Source: Flavobacterium suaedae
GTDB taxonomy: Bacteria > Bacteroidota > Bacteroidia > Flavobacteriales > Flavobacteriaceae
Assembly: GCF_014642915.1 (NCBI RefSeq)
Contig: NZ_BMJE01000009.1
Coordinates: 50,423 to 114,422 of the forward strand
Reading direction: 5' to 3'
Length of the DNA: 64,000 bases
Made by a program: the position numbers and the translations under genes. The notes under the pieces were generated by a model, which did not search any database, had not been told where the DNA came from, and saw nothing but the letters and a program-made list of their open reading frames with translations. Below, piece by piece: positions 55,973-64,000 of the stretch; within the stretch, counting starts at the first letter, position 1; every line of letters starts with the position of its first letter.

Positions 55973-56680
55973 ATGCTAAACATTCAGGATGTTGACAGCC
56001 TATCAGTTGCTAATGATTCATTGCAGGAAGGCGGAGAATCTGTTGAGAAAACATTGTCTATTTGGGAGCTTTTAACCAGTGGCGGTATCGGAGGTCAAAT
56101 TGTAATAGCAGTACTTGCAGTACTTCTGTTTGTAGCAATTTACCTTTACATTGAAAGGTTAATGGCGCTAAAAGAAGCCTCTAAAATTGACAAAGGCTTT
56201 ATGAACCAGATAAAAGACCACATTACAAACAGGCGTTTTGATAGCGCTAAACTACTATGTCAACACACTAACTCTCCTGTATCTCGATTGGTAGAGAAGG
56301 GTATAACGCGTATAGGTAAGCCGTTAGAAGATATTAATTCGGCTATAGAAAATGCAGGTAAGTTGGAAATATACAACCTTGAAAAAAATACCAGTATGCT
56401 GGCAACTATATCAGGAGCAGGACCTATGATTGGTTTCCTTGGTACTGTGGTTGGTATGATAGTTGTGTTTTTTGAAATTGAAAAAGGTGGAGGTCAAATA
56501 CAAATAGACCTTCTTGCAGGAGGTATTTACACTGCTATGACCACTACAGTAGTAGGGCTTATAGTAGGTGTATTTGCATATATAGGTTACAATCACCTTG
56601 TAGTAAAAACCGATAAGATTGTAAACAAAATGGAAGCTACAGCAGTAGAATTCCTTGATTTATTAAATGATCCCGTATAA
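55973..56680 (+). CDS. exbB: MotA/TolQ/ExbB proton channel family protein
   Basis: Membrane subunit of the energy-transducing complex for TonB. The 235-residue product has an N-terminal extension of about 35 residues, helix 1 (about 42-62, IVIAVLAVLLFVAIYLYIERL), a cytoplasmic loop of about 100 residues, and helices 2 and 3 (about 140-165 and 180-205) with the family motif ISGAGPMIGFLGTVVGMI and GGIYTAMTTTVVGLIVGV. The gap to exbD is two bases and to tonB ten more, so this is one operon. A weak -7 like box (TATATTAG) lies at 55926. Together they would power TonB-dependent transport at the outer membrane. Confidence 0.92.
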   Translation: MLNIQDVDSLSVANDSLQEGGESVEKTLSIWELLTSGGIGGQIVIAVLAVLLFVAIYLYIERLMALKEASKIDKGFMNQIKDHITNRRFDSAKLLCQHTNSPVSRLVEKGITRIGKPLEDINSAIENAGKLEIYNLEKNTSMLATISGAGPMIGFLGTVVGMIVVFFEIEKGGGQIQIDLLAGGIYTAMTTTVVGLIVGVFAYIGYNHLVVKTDKIVNKMEATAVEFLDLLNDPV

Positions 56681-56682
56681 CT

Positions 56683-57075
56683 ATGCAGTTTAGAAGTAGA
56701 AATAGGGTAACCCCTGAATTTAACATGTCATCAATGACGGATATTGTATTCCTGTTATTGATATTCTTCATGCTTACTTCTACCATGGTTACCACAAATG
56801 CGTTACAACTTAACCTGCCAAAAGCAGAAGGTAAAACAGAAAATAATCAAAATATATCTGTAAACATTACTAAAGATTTAGAGTATTATATAGACCAAGA
56901 GCCTATTAAAGAAGAAAATCTGGAAGTACAAATTACAAGTGTAATGGGCGGTGCAGAAGACAAAGCTATAGTGCTTCGTGTAGAGCAGGGAGTACCTATA
57001 GAAAAAGCCGTTACCGTTATGGATATAGCCAACAGGAATCGTTATAAAATAGTGTTGGCGGTTAACCCTAAATAA
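56683..57075 (+). CDS. exbD: ExbD/TolR family protein
   Basis: Second subunit of the proton-driven complex. The 130-residue protein has a short cytoplasmic N-terminus, a single helix (about 20-42) with the functional Asp20 in MTDIVFLLLIFFML, and a periplasmic domain with KAIVLRVEQGVPIEKAVTVMDIANRNRYKIVLAVNPK, the standard ExbD/TolR end. Length is normal. It lies two bases after exbB and ten before tonB, so all three are coupled in one transcript. Confidence 0.93.
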   Translation: MQFRSRNRVTPEFNMSSMTDIVFLLLIFFMLTSTMVTTNALQLNLPKAEGKTENNQNISVNITKDLEYYIDQEPIKEENLEVQITSVMGGAEDKAIVLRVEQGVPIEKAVTVMDIANRNRYKIVLAVNPK

Positions 57076-57085
57076 TTTTAAGGTT

Positions 57086-57883
57086 ATGAAGTTTTTAGAA
57101 ACAGATCGTGAGAAAAAATCCTTTGGAATTACAACAGCAATTATTGCATTATTGCTATTGCTGTGTATATTCTTTGGGTTGAGCTATATGGATCCGCCAC
57201 CGGAAAGTGGTATTGCTATAAACTTTGGTACTACCGATGCCGGTATGGGTGCAGTACAACCTACTACACCTATACAATCGGCACCACAACCAACACAGTC
57301 TGAACCTGAACCTACTCCTGTAGAAGACGAAGTAGTAACACAAGATGTAACAGATGCTCCTGTGATAAACTCTGAAGAGCCTAAGAAGCAACCTAAAGAG
57401 AAAACGGAGAAGCCTAAACCAAAACCAGACCCAAAGCCATCTAAAAGCACAGAAGATGCTTTAAATAACCTGCTTAATGGTCCCAAATCGGACGGTGAAG
57501 CTAACTCAGGACAGGGTGATGATTTAACTCCGGGTGATGAAGGTAAAATTAATGGTGAACTGAATGGTAATTATGGTAACGGAGGAAAAGGAAGTGGCGG
57601 TACAGGTGATGGAAACTATCAACTGGGTAATCGTAGAGCATTAGCTAAACCACAACCGCAGTATACCTGTAATGAACAAGGTAAGGTAGTAGTACAGATA
57701 TCTGTAAATAAATCAGGAAAAGTAATATCAGCTACAGCAGGTGCAAGGGGTACTACAAACTCGGCAAAGTGTTTGTTAGACCAAGCGAGAGCAGCTGCAA
57801 TGAAAACAACTTGGGAGCCTGATCCTAATGCTCCTGATAAGCAAATAGGGAGAATAGTGTATAACTTTACATTAACCGAATAA
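57086..57883 (+). CDS. tonB: Energy transducer TonB
   Basis: Transmits energy from ExbBD to outer-membrane receptors. The 265-residue product has a short cytoplasmic end, one helix (about 16-34), a Pro/Glu/Lys-rich periplasmic spacer (about 60-120, EEPKKQPKEKTEKPKPK), a Gly/Asn/Asp-rich linker (130-180) and a C-terminal domain (185-265) with VVVQISVNKSGKVISATAG and IGRIVYNFTL. The spacer is long enough to span the periplasm. The C-terminal domain contains Cys195 and Cys229, which could form a disulfide; such a pair is common in Bacteroidota homologues. Last gene of the exbB-exbD-tonB operon, closed by a bidirectional terminator. Confidence 0.92.
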   Translation: MKFLETDREKKSFGITTAIIALLLLLCIFFGLSYMDPPPESGIAINFGTTDAGMGAVQPTTPIQSAPQPTQSEPEPTPVEDEVVTQDVTDAPVINSEEPKKQPKEKTEKPKPKPDPKPSKSTEDALNNLLNGPKSDGEANSGQGDDLTPGDEGKINGELNGNYGNGGKGSGGTGDGNYQLGNRRALAKPQPQYTCNEQGKVVVQISVNKSGKVISATAGARGTTNSAKCLLDQARAAAMKTTWEPDPNAPDKQIGRIVYNFTLTE

Positions 57884-57907
57884 AAGAGAAAAATATATTA
57901 AGTATAT

Positions 57908-57936
57908 AAAAAAGCAGGCTCTTAGCCTGCTTTTTT
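57908..57936. terminator. Bidirectional terminator between tonB and lgt
   Basis: AAAAAAGCAGGCT, loop CTT, AGCCTGCTTTTTT: a 13-bp perfect stem, symmetrical, between the convergent stops of tonB (57883) and lgt (57957). Confidence 0.93.
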
Positions 57937-57956
57937 ATTTATGCTAAACGCTTTTA

Positions 57957-58904
57957 TTATAGCGTTTCTGTTTTGTTTTTAGAAGTAAATATTAAATAGA
58001 TGCCTGCTAATATAAACGGTATGCTTAACCATTGTCCTGTTAACAGGATAGGGTTCTCACCTTCAAAGCCCCCTTGGCTTTGTTTTACAAACTCTACTAA
58101 GAAACGTACTGTCCATAATAATACTAAGAAAACACCGAATATAAGCCCTCTTCTCTTTCTTGCATCTGTTTTCCAGTACATATAGTAGATGATTAAAAAT
58201 ACTATTACATAGCCGGCTGCTTCATATAACTGTGCAGGGTGGCGGAAAGGTATATTGGCTAGGGTATCTGCAAACTGAGGGTCCTTTTCTATAAGATCAT
58301 AGGCTTTATTATAATCCTTAACATTCGTTACCTTCATAGCTTGGTACTTGTTAAGGTTATCCTCACCACGAATGAATTTTACAGCAGTAGGGAGGCTTTC
58401 GCTTGTTTCTTTTCCAAGTATTTCGGAGTTCATAAAGTTACCAATCCTAACAAAAATTCCACCACTGGTTACAGGTATTACCACTCTGTCTAAAATCCAT
58501 AGTAATGGGCGGTGTATAATTTTTTTGCTGTAATATATCATAAATAATATAATGGCTATAGCAGCACCATGGCTGGCTAAACCTGCAAAGCCTGTAAACT
58601 CAAAATCGCCGTTATCATTCCAGCGGAAAGGTAATAGTATTTCTGCCGGATGCTGGCTAAAGTAATCCCAGTCATAAAAGAAAACATGCCCTAAACGAGC
58701 ACCAAGTAGCGTAGCTATTAAAGTATATATAAAAAGCTTGTCAAGGTTTTCCATGGATTCGCCTTCCCGCTCAAATATTTTCTTCATTATATACCAGCCT
58801 AAACCAAAGGCTACTACAAACATAAGGCTGTAATAACGAATCATAAAAAAGCCTAAGTCTATCCCTTCGGAGGGGTTCCATACAAAGCTTAAAGCGTGTG
58901 TCAT
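57957..58904 (-). CDS. lgt: Prolipoprotein diacylglyceryl transferase
   Basis: Transfers diacylglycerol from phosphatidylglycerol to the lipobox Cys of prolipoproteins in the inner membrane. The 315-residue protein has seven hydrophobic helices and the family motifs: IRYYSLMFVVAFGLGWY (helix 1), GLASHGAAIAI with the functional His, GIFVRIGNFMNSEILGK with the catalytic-region Arg and Asn, and RHPAQLYEAAGY. Between the last two motifs an insert of about 45 residues is typical of Bacteroidota Lgt. Starts 65 bases downstream of yidD; probably one transcript with cysS and yidD. Confidence 0.95.
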   Translation of the reverse strand: MTHALSFVWNPSEGIDLGFFMIRYYSLMFVVAFGLGWYIMKKIFEREGESMENLDKLFIYTLIATLLGARLGHVFFYDWDYFSQHPAEILLPFRWNDNGDFEFTGFAGLASHGAAIAIILFMIYYSKKIIHRPLLWILDRVVIPVTSGGIFVRIGNFMNSEILGKETSESLPTAVKFIRGEDNLNKYQAMKVTNVKDYNKAYDLIEKDPQFADTLANIPFRHPAQLYEAAGYVIVFLIIYYMYWKTDARKRRGLIFGVFLVLLWTVRFLVEFVKQSQGGFEGENPILLTGQWLSIPFILAGIYLIFTSKNKTETL

Positions 58905-58969
58905 TATATTTTTTTATTTATTACGTGGTAAATTTAAATAATTGATGAGTACTACCCATAAAAAAAGTA

Positions 58970-59221
58970 TTAATGTTTATGAGAACATTTTTTCTCGGGT
59001 ACAGGGTCATAGCCTCTGCCACCCCATGGGTTGCATCGGGCAATTCTTTTCAAGCCAAGCCATCCGCCTTTAAAAAGGCCGTGTTTTTGTAATGCTTCAA
59101 TAGTATATTGAGAGCAAGTAGGGGAGTAGCGACAGGCAGAAGGAAAAAAAGGCGATATAGCACTTTGATAAAAGCGTATTAAAGCAATGAAAGGCGATAT
59201 GACTATTTTACTCGCCTTCAT
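58970..59221 (-). CDS. yidD: Membrane protein insertion efficiency factor YidD
   Basis: An 83-residue cytoplasmic, membrane-associated protein that aids Sec/YidC-dependent insertion. The motif is complete: [54 protein letters not shown], with the three conserved Cys. Length is normal. Elsewhere the gene often sits beside rnpA and yidC; here it lies four bases after cysS and 65 before lgt, an arrangement I know from Flavobacteriia. Confidence 0.95.
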   Translation of the reverse strand: MKASKIVISPFIALIRFYQSAISPFFPSACRYSPTCSQYTIEALQKHGLFKGGWLGLKRIARCNPWGGRGYDPVPEKKCSHKH

Positions 59222-59225
59222 TGTT

Positions 59226-60710
59226 TTATACTATTGAAAAAGTTGTTCCTTCTTTAGAGTCTTTTATTTCTATACCTAACTCTTTAAGTTGGTCTCTAAT
59301 CTGGTCAGATAAAGCATAATCTTTATTGGCACGTGCTTCGTTTCTCATACCTATAAGCATATTAACCAAGCCTTCCAGTTTGTCTGATGTACTATCATTG
59401 CCTGCTAAATCATTTTTAAGACCAAGTACATCAAAAGTAAATTCTTTTAAAGTTTTGCTCAGTAACTCAAGGTCTTTAGCAGTTATAGTTTCTTTTCCGT
59501 CTTTTAAGAGGTTGATGAAACGTACGCCTTCAAAAAGTTGAGCTATAAGTATAGGGCTGTTAAAATCATCATTCATAGCATCGTAGCATAGCTGTTTCCA
59601 TGCTGTAATGTCTAATGATGATTTTTCCTGTGTTTTTATAGTATCTAAACTATCAATAGCTTCCATTAAGCGGTTGAACCCTTTTTCGGCAGCTTCAATA
59701 GCATCATTAGAAAAGTCTAATATACTTCTGTAATGTGCCTGAAGTATAAAGAAACGGGTTACTGTTGGACTAAATGGCTTACTAAGTATAGTATTGTTCC
59801 CTGAAAATATCTCTCTTGGTAATATATTGTTACCTGTGGACTTAGACATTTTCTTACCGTTAAGGGTAAGCATGTTGGCATGCATCCAGTAATTTACAGG
59901 TGTTTGCCCTGTGCTGGCTTCATTTTGTGCAATTTCACATTCGTGGTGAGGGAATTTTAAATCCATACCACCGCCATGTATATCAAAATGATTACCAAGG
60001 TATTTGGTACTCATAGAAGTACACTCTAAATGCCACCCCGGGAAACCATCTCCCCAAGGAGAAGGCCAACGCATTATATGCTGTGGTTCCGCTTTTTTCC
60101 AAAGTGCGAAATCCTGAGGGTTTCTTTTTTCAGTTTGCCCGGCAAGGTCTCTGGTGTTCGCAATCATTTCTTCAATGTCGCGTCCGCTAAGTTTACCGTA
60201 TTTATGGTCTTTATTGAATTTTACGACATCAAAATACACAGAACCTTCAGACTCGTATGCGTAGCCGTTGTCTATTATGGCTTTAATAGTTTCAATCTGC
60301 TCTATAATATGTCCTGTTGCGGTAGGTTCAATACTTGGAGGGAGTGTGTTAAAAAGCTCCATAATTTGATGAAAATCTATAGAGTATTGCTGAACAACCT
60401 CCATAGGTTCCAGTTTTTCAAGCCTGGCTTTTTTAGCAATTTTATCTTCACCGTCATCACCGTCGTCTACCATATGCCCTACATCTGTTATGTTACGGAC
60501 ATAACGCACTTTATACCCTAAATGTTTAAGATATCTGTACACAAGATCAAAAGAAATAAACGTACGGCAGTTACCTAAGTGTACATTGCTGTATACAGTA
60601 GGCCCACATACATACATGCCTATGCTGACTTCGTGTATTGGTTTAAATAATTCTTTATCTCCGTTTAGTGAATTGTATATCTTTAATTGCTGTTCCTGGT
60701 ATAAGTGCAT
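59226..60710 (-). CDS. cysS: Cysteinyl-tRNA synthetase
   Basis: Charges tRNA-Cys. The 494-residue product has the zinc-site Cys in [16 protein letters not shown] (with the HIGH-equivalent HLGN), [14 protein letters not shown] with further zinc ligands, [19 protein letters not shown], and KMSKSTGN (the KMSKS loop). The C-terminal anticodon-binding part ends KEGTTFSIV. Standard length. Stop is four bases before yidD, so the two are co-transcribed; 37 bases separate it from folE upstream. Confidence 0.96.
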   Translation of the reverse strand: MHLYQEQQLKIYNSLNGDKELFKPIHEVSIGMYVCGPTVYSNVHLGNCRTFISFDLVYRYLKHLGYKVRYVRNITDVGHMVDDGDDGEDKIAKKARLEKLEPMEVVQQYSIDFHQIMELFNTLPPSIEPTATGHIIEQIETIKAIIDNGYAYESEGSVYFDVVKFNKDHKYGKLSGRDIEEMIANTRDLAGQTEKRNPQDFALWKKAEPQHIMRWPSPWGDGFPGWHLECTSMSTKYLGNHFDIHGGGMDLKFPHHECEIAQNEASTGQTPVNYWMHANMLTLNGKKMSKSTGNNILPREIFSGNNTILSKPFSPTVTRFFILQAHYRSILDFSNDAIEAAEKGFNRLMEAIDSLDTIKTQEKSSLDITAWKQLCYDAMNDDFNSPILIAQLFEGVRFINLLKDGKETITAKDLELLSKTLKEFTFDVLGLKNDLAGNDSTSDKLEGLVNMLIGMRNEARANKDYALSDQIRDQLKELGIEIKDSKEGTTFSIV

Positions 60711-60747
60711 GGTAAATCAGTATCTAACTTTTTATCTGCAATATATA

Positions 60748-61419
60748 TTAAAACTGAGTATCCAGCTTAATATAATCTAAAAATTCTCTTCGTACTTTAT
60801 CCTCTTTAAACTTACCTCCAAATTCAGAAGTAACAGTACTGCTTTCAATATCACGTATTCCGCGAGAGTTAACACAAAGGTGTTTAGCATCAATCACACA
60901 AGCTACATCTTCAGTATTTAAAACCTTTTTAAGTTCTTCAACAATTTGTATAGTAAGCCTTTCCTGTACCTGTGGTCGCTTAGCGTAATAATCTACAATT
61001 CGGTTCATTTTAGATAGTCCCACAACAGTACCGTTAGATATGTATGCAACATGAGCACGTCCTACTATTGGTAAAAGGTGATGTTCGCAAGTAGAGTATA
61101 CAGTAATGTTTTTTTCTACAAGCATTTCACCATACTGGTATTTATTTTCAAAAGTAGAAGAGCTGGGCTTTTTAGCAGGGTTTAAGCCGCCAAAAATTTC
61201 TTTCACAAACATTTTTGCCACACGGCTTGGGGTGCCTTTAAGGCTATCGTCAGTTAAATCCATACCAAGAGTATGCAGTATACTTTCTACATCTTTTCTT
61301 ATAGATTCTATTTTCTCATCATCATTAAGTACAAAAGCATCTTTTCTTAAAGGTGTTTCTGCACTTGTAGCGATATGGTTTTCTCCAATTTCGTCTCTCA
61401 AATCTTCGCTATAAGTCAT
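60748..61419 (-). CDS. folE: GTP cyclohydrolase I
   Basis: First step of tetrahydrofolate synthesis: GTP to dihydroneopterin triphosphate. The 223-residue protein has TPSRVAKMFVKEIFGGLNP, the zinc-binding CEHHLLPIVGRAHVAYI, GLSKMNRIVDYYAKRPQVQERLT and CVINSRGI-equivalent DAKHLCVNSRGIRD with the third zinc Cys. Homodecamer in the cytoplasm. I place the start at the ATG at 61419; a longer frame reaches a TTG at 61434, but the ATG is a better candidate. A -7 element lies at 61459-61466. Confidence 0.95.
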   Translation of the reverse strand: MTYSEDLRDEIGENHIATSAETPLRKDAFVLNDDEKIESIRKDVESILHTLGMDLTDDSLKGTPSRVAKMFVKEIFGGLNPAKKPSSSTFENKYQYGEMLVEKNITVYSTCEHHLLPIVGRAHVAYISNGTVVGLSKMNRIVDYYAKRPQVQERLTIQIVEELKKVLNTEDVACVIDAKHLCVNSRGIRDIESSTVTSEFGGKFKEDKVRREFLDYIKLDTQF

Positions 61420-61726
61420 TATATCTAAATTCAATTAAGTGTAATTTACATCAAGTTGCAAAGATAGCTATAAAAGTTGATTTTACAGGATATACTTTAA
61501 TTGTAAATTTTGCGTTTAACTATTAAATAATTTACGTTAAGTTAACATTGAAGTTTACGCATTAATTTACCCTCTAAAAGTTAAATTTCATAAATAAACC
61601 GAAATTTTTATGAATTTGAGGTAGGGGAAGGGATAGATGAATTGTTATATTATAAAAAAAATGGGCTAATTATGTTTTAATTGAGTCAATTTTATGTAAA
61701 TTTCGCGTTTCAAAAATATCATAAAA
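61420..61726. other. 307-base divergent intergenic region between folE and the repeat-protein gene
   Basis: No coding sequence seen. It is very AT-rich. It contains the folE -7 element, a near-repeat TGTAAATTTTGCGTTT (61502-61517) and TGTAAATTTCGCGTTT (61695-61710, one difference), the second lying just before the repeat-protein gene, and an imperfect inverted repeat (AAATTTCATAAA at 61583-61594 against TTTATGAATTT at 61607-61617). None of these matches a known riboswitch or RNA that I can recognise. Confidence 0.5.
61459..61466 (-). promoter_or_regulatory. -7 promoter element for folE
   Basis: Minus strand TATCTTTG followed by C, exact TAnnTTTGC match, 40 bases upstream of the folE ATG. No clear -33 element. 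Confidence 0.45.
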
Positions 61727-64000
61727 ATGAAGAAAAATTATTTGTTGCTGTTTTTAATAATTTTTGTATCTGTAGGAGCATACGCTCAGGCACCCGGATG
61801 TCCTGACGTGTTTGCTAACAGTGTTCAGCCAATATGTCAACCTGCAGATCCGGGAGAGGAATGTAGAACATTGTCGGCTAACTATTTCGAAACCGGGGGT
61901 ACAACCTCTTATTCGGTTTCGTCAGTGCCATATGCACCTCCATTTCCATTTGTAGGGGGTACACAGGTTTCTGTAGATACAGATGATGTATGGTCATCGG
62001 CCGTTTCACTTCCGTTTGATTTTTGTTTTTATGATAATAACTATTCAACAGCCTATGTGGGTTCAAACGGAGTTATAGGTTTTAATACTGTTGCAGGTGG
62101 CAGTAACTGTCCCTATTCATTTTCGGCTTCTATTCCTAGTACAGGTTTCCCCATTAAAAATGCAATATATGGAGTGTATCAGGATATAGACCCAAGTATT
62201 AATAACTCTTTCGCTGACCCTAATATTAACTATCAGGTACTGGGAGAATATCCTTGTCGTACCCTTGTAGTTAACTTTTCAGAAGTAGCACAATTTGGAG
62301 GTTCATGTAATAATAATGCCACTATAGGAGCACAAACTTCACAAATTGTACTGTACGAAACAACAAACGTTATAGAAGTATATGTAGAAAGAAGAGTACC
62401 TTGTAATTCATGGCAAGGTGGAGTTGGTGTTATAGGTATACAAAATGCTGCCGGTACACAGGCAGTAACACCTCCCGGAAGAAATACAGGAAACTGGACT
62501 GCAATAGAAGAAGCTTGGAGATTTACACCAACAGGTCCTTCTATTGTAGATTTCGCATGGATGGAAGGTTCATCTGTAGTATCAACAGATACTAATATAA
62601 CAGTATGTCCTACTGAAACAACAACATATACAGCAGTTGCTACTTATAACAGATGTGATGGAAGTACTGTAGTAAAAGAAGCTGACGTAACAGTAACTGT
62701 TTTAGATCCTATTGAACTTGGAGAACCAGAAGATTTAACAATATGTGATCCTAATGGAGCTCCGTACAGTTTTGATCTTACTGAGAATAATGAAGAAATT
62801 TTAGATGGGCTCAATGAGTTTACCAATATAATAACCTTCCATAATTCAGAATTAGATGCAACAGAAGGTTATAGCCCTGTACCTGATGCAGAAACAACAA
62901 ACTATGTTAGCGATGGTACAGAAGAAGTTATTTGGGTTAGGGTAGAAGACTACTTTACAGGATGTAAAGCAGTAACTTCCTTTGTTATAAAAGCAAGTCC
63001 GGCTCCTGAACCGGGAACTCCTGATGATTATCAATTATGTGATGAAAATTATGACAATACTGAAATTGTAGATTTAACAACATTTGATGGAACTATATAT
63101 GCAGGAGAAAATCCTAACGATTATGTTTTAACATACCATGAAACCTTAACACAAGCTGAAGATAATACAGGTGAAATAACCGCTCCTGAATCTTATTCAG
63201 TAGCTGTAGGTACTACCACTATATATGCTCGTCTTACCAATGTAGATGACGAAGATTGCTATGGAGTAGTTAACTTCAATATTACTTTAACAGAAACACC
63301 TGATGTAGTAGCTCCTGAAGATGGTTCAGCATGTGCCGATATAGGCTATACTTTACCTGTATTAACTCAGGGAGGTAACTATTATACAGGATCTGGAGGA
63401 ACAGGTACTATATTAAATGAAGGAGATGTAATTACTACTACACAAACTATATATGTATATGCAGCCAGCGGTACTACACCAAACAACTGTGCAGATGAAG
63501 ATAGTTTCGAAGTAACAATATATCCTGCACCGGTTCCGGGTACACCAATGGCTACACAAGTGTGTGATGACGACTATAGTGGAGATCATATATTTGATCT
63601 TACCACATTCGACGGTACTATATATGGGGGAATCGACCCAAATGAATATACAGTCACCTACCACGAGAGTTTGGTACAAGCCGAAGACAACCAAGACGCT
63701 ATAACATCACCTGAGACCTACACCGTAGGCCTGGGCACCACCACAGTATACGCAAGACTCACCAACACCAACGACGAAGACTGCTACGGCACCACCAGTT
63801 TCAACCTCACCCTAACCGAAACCCCCGAAGTAGCAGCACCCGAAGACGCCTACGCCTGTAGCGATACCGGTTACACCCTGCCAGCCCTGACAAGCGACGG
63901 CAACTACTACACAGAATCCGGCGGAACAGGAACCATGCTAAATGAAGGCGATGTAATCACCACCACACAAACCATCTACGTATACGCCGAAAGCGGAACC
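61727..64000 (+). CDS. Large exported protein with tandem repeats, probable T9SS cargo (3' end outside window)
   Basis: Frame open from the ATG at 61727 to the window end, 758 codons. Signal peptide MKKNYLLLFLIIFVSVGAYA (1-20). Residues 21-250 form an N-terminal domain with AYVGSNGVIGFN and IKNAIYGVYQDIDPS, of the kind found in large flavobacterial gliding/adhesion proteins. A linker with TETTTYTAVATYNRCDG follows, then a module with ICDPNGAPYSFDLTENNEEILDGLNEF and IWVRVEDYFTGC (about 345-415) similar to the B modules of the T9SS protein at 27080. From residue 425 there are 175-residue tandem repeats, with the second still open at the edge. A type B sorting domain is expected at the unseen end. 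Codon use changes abruptly from about residue 636. Confidence 0.85.
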   Translation, partial: MKKNYLLLFLIIFVSVGAYAQAPGCPDVFANSVQPICQPADPGEECRTLSANYFETGGTTSYSVSSVPYAPPFPFVGGTQVSVDTDDVWSSAVSLPFDFCFYDNNYSTAYVGSNGVIGFNTVAGGSNCPYSFSASIPSTGFPIKNAIYGVYQDIDPSINNSFADPNINYQVLGEYPCRTLVVNFSEVAQFGGSCNNNATIGAQTSQIVLYETTNVIEVYVERRVPCNSWQGGVGVIGIQNAAGTQAVTPPGRNTGNWTAIEEAWRFTPTGPSIVDFAWMEGSSVVSTDTNITVCPTETTTYTAVATYNRCDGSTVVKEADVTVTVLDPIELGEPEDLTICDPNGAPYSFDLTENNEEILDGLNEFTNIITFHNSELDATEGYSPVPDAETTNYVSDGTEEVIWVRVEDYFTGCKAVTSFVIKASPAPEPGTPDDYQLCDENYDNTEIVDLTTFDGTIYAGENPNDYVLTYHETLTQAEDNTGEITAPESYSVAVGTTTIYARLTNVDDEDCYGVVNFNITLTETPDVVAPEDGSACADIGYTLPVLTQGGNYYTGSGGTGTILNEGDVITTTQTIYVYAASGTTPNNCADEDSFEVTIYPAPVPGTPMATQVCDDDYSGDHIFDLTTFDGTIYGGIDPNEYTVTYHESLVQAEDNQDAITSPETYTVGLGTTTVYARLTNTNDEDCYGTTSFNLTLTETPEVAAPEDAYACSDTGYTLPALTSDGNYYTESGGTGTMLNEGDVITTTQTIYVYAESGT
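62999..63523 (+). repeat. Tandem protein repeat unit 1 (175 codons, AT-rich codon use)
   Basis: Encodes residues 425-599, from PAPEPGTPDDYQLCDEN to EDSFEVTIY. It contains DLTTFDGTIYAG, TYHETLTQAEDN, YARLTNVDDEDCYG and GGTGTILNEGDVITTTQTIYVYA. Two-fold pyrimidine codons mostly end in T, like the surrounding genome; G+C over 63001-63340 is about 36% by hand count. Confidence 0.9.
63524..64000 (+). repeat. Tandem protein repeat unit 2 (incomplete; switches to C-ending codons)
   Basis: Encodes residues 600-758, from PAPVPGTPMATQVCDDD. Protein matches unit 1 throughout (DLTTFDGTIYGG, TYHESLVQAEDN, YARLTNTNDEDCYG, GGTGTMLNEGDVITTTQTIYVYA), roughly two thirds identical over the compared 130 residues. 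The first 100-115 bases have AT-rich codons; from about 63630 codons end mostly in C. In 63661-64000 my hand count is 185 G or C of 340 (54%), and among Asn, Asp, Tyr, His, Phe and Cys codons about 24 end in C and 4 in T. Confidence 0.9.

Noticed and set aside
60030..60521. Plus-strand open frame of 163 codons inside cysS
   Set aside because: Antisense to conserved synthetase motifs; no family resemblance.
63524..64000. Diversity-generating retroelement variable region
   Set aside because: Differences between the repeats are mostly synonymous T-to-C changes over hundreds of bases, not adenine-specific changes, and no reverse transcriptase gene is seen.
62999..64000. CRISPR or non-coding repeat array
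   Set aside because: The period is 525 bases, in frame, and conserved as protein rather than DNA.

Overview
The window is a stretch of chromosome from a low-G+C member of the Bacteroidota, almost certainly family Flavobacteriaceae (Flavobacterium-like). Evidence in the sequence: promoter elements of the Bacteroidota type (TAnnTTTG at -7), secreted proteins with the type B sorting domain of the type IX secretion system (T9SS), fused SecDF, DUF5606 and DUF4350 families, a plug-less outer-membrane barrel paired with a giant TPR protein, and little use of Shine-Dalgarno sites. I see no tRNA, rRNA, CRISPR array, insertion sequence or phage gene.

Layout. 1-2461: 5' part of a FUSC-type membrane protein, then def, a DUF5606 gene and mazG. 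2470-18014 (nearly all minus strand): a MORN-repeat protein, a DUF349 protein, aroE, a small TonB-C-like periplasmic protein, a TPR protein, a class III aminotransferase, an OstA/LptA-like protein, purA, a Fur-family regulator, relA/spoT, a cupin and a TrmH-type RNA methyltransferase. 18064-24369 (minus): a tightly overlapping membrane operon SpoIIM-like / integral membrane protein / DUF4129 / DUF4350 / MoxR ATPase / DUF58, with an RDD protein and a TRIC-type channel diverging from it on the plus strand. 25746-29524 (minus): a short MutS-like ATPase and a T9SS type B secreted protein. 29693-40865: an AT-rich surface-polysaccharide island of eleven genes in four alternating-strand cassettes (acetyltransferase, flippase, acyltransferase; GT-C membrane protein, GT2, GT4; GT2, FdtA-type cupin, GT4; GT2, GT-C), ending at ftsE. 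41740-48650 (plus): the 1004-residue TPR protein and outer-membrane barrel pair, a Gre-factor-like small protein and an unrecognised exported protein. 48796-57883 (plus): gyrB, a DUF6588-like protein, mdh, secDF, and an exbB-exbD-tonB operon. 57957-61419 (minus): lgt, yidD, cysS, folE. 61727-64000 (plus): the first 758 codons of a large exported repeat protein that runs off the window.

How they fit together. Much of the window serves the envelope: protein export (SecDF, YidD), lipoprotein maturation (Lgt), outer-membrane energisation (ExbBD-TonB) with a possible client barrel, LPS-transport-like OstA, surface glycan synthesis, and T9SS-exported proteins. The rest is core metabolism, replication and stringent response.

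The most unusual signal is in the last gene. It carries tandem 175-residue repeats; the first is encoded with the AT-rich codons of this genome, but about 100-115 bases into the second the same protein sequence is encoded with C-ending codons, and G+C rises from about 36% to about 54% by hand count. Other points worth attention are the alternating-strand glycan island with overlapping convergent gene ends, an orphan FdtA isomerase, a Gre-like protein easily mislabelled as a fatty-acid enzyme, and the MoxR/RDD/SpoIIM membrane locus.
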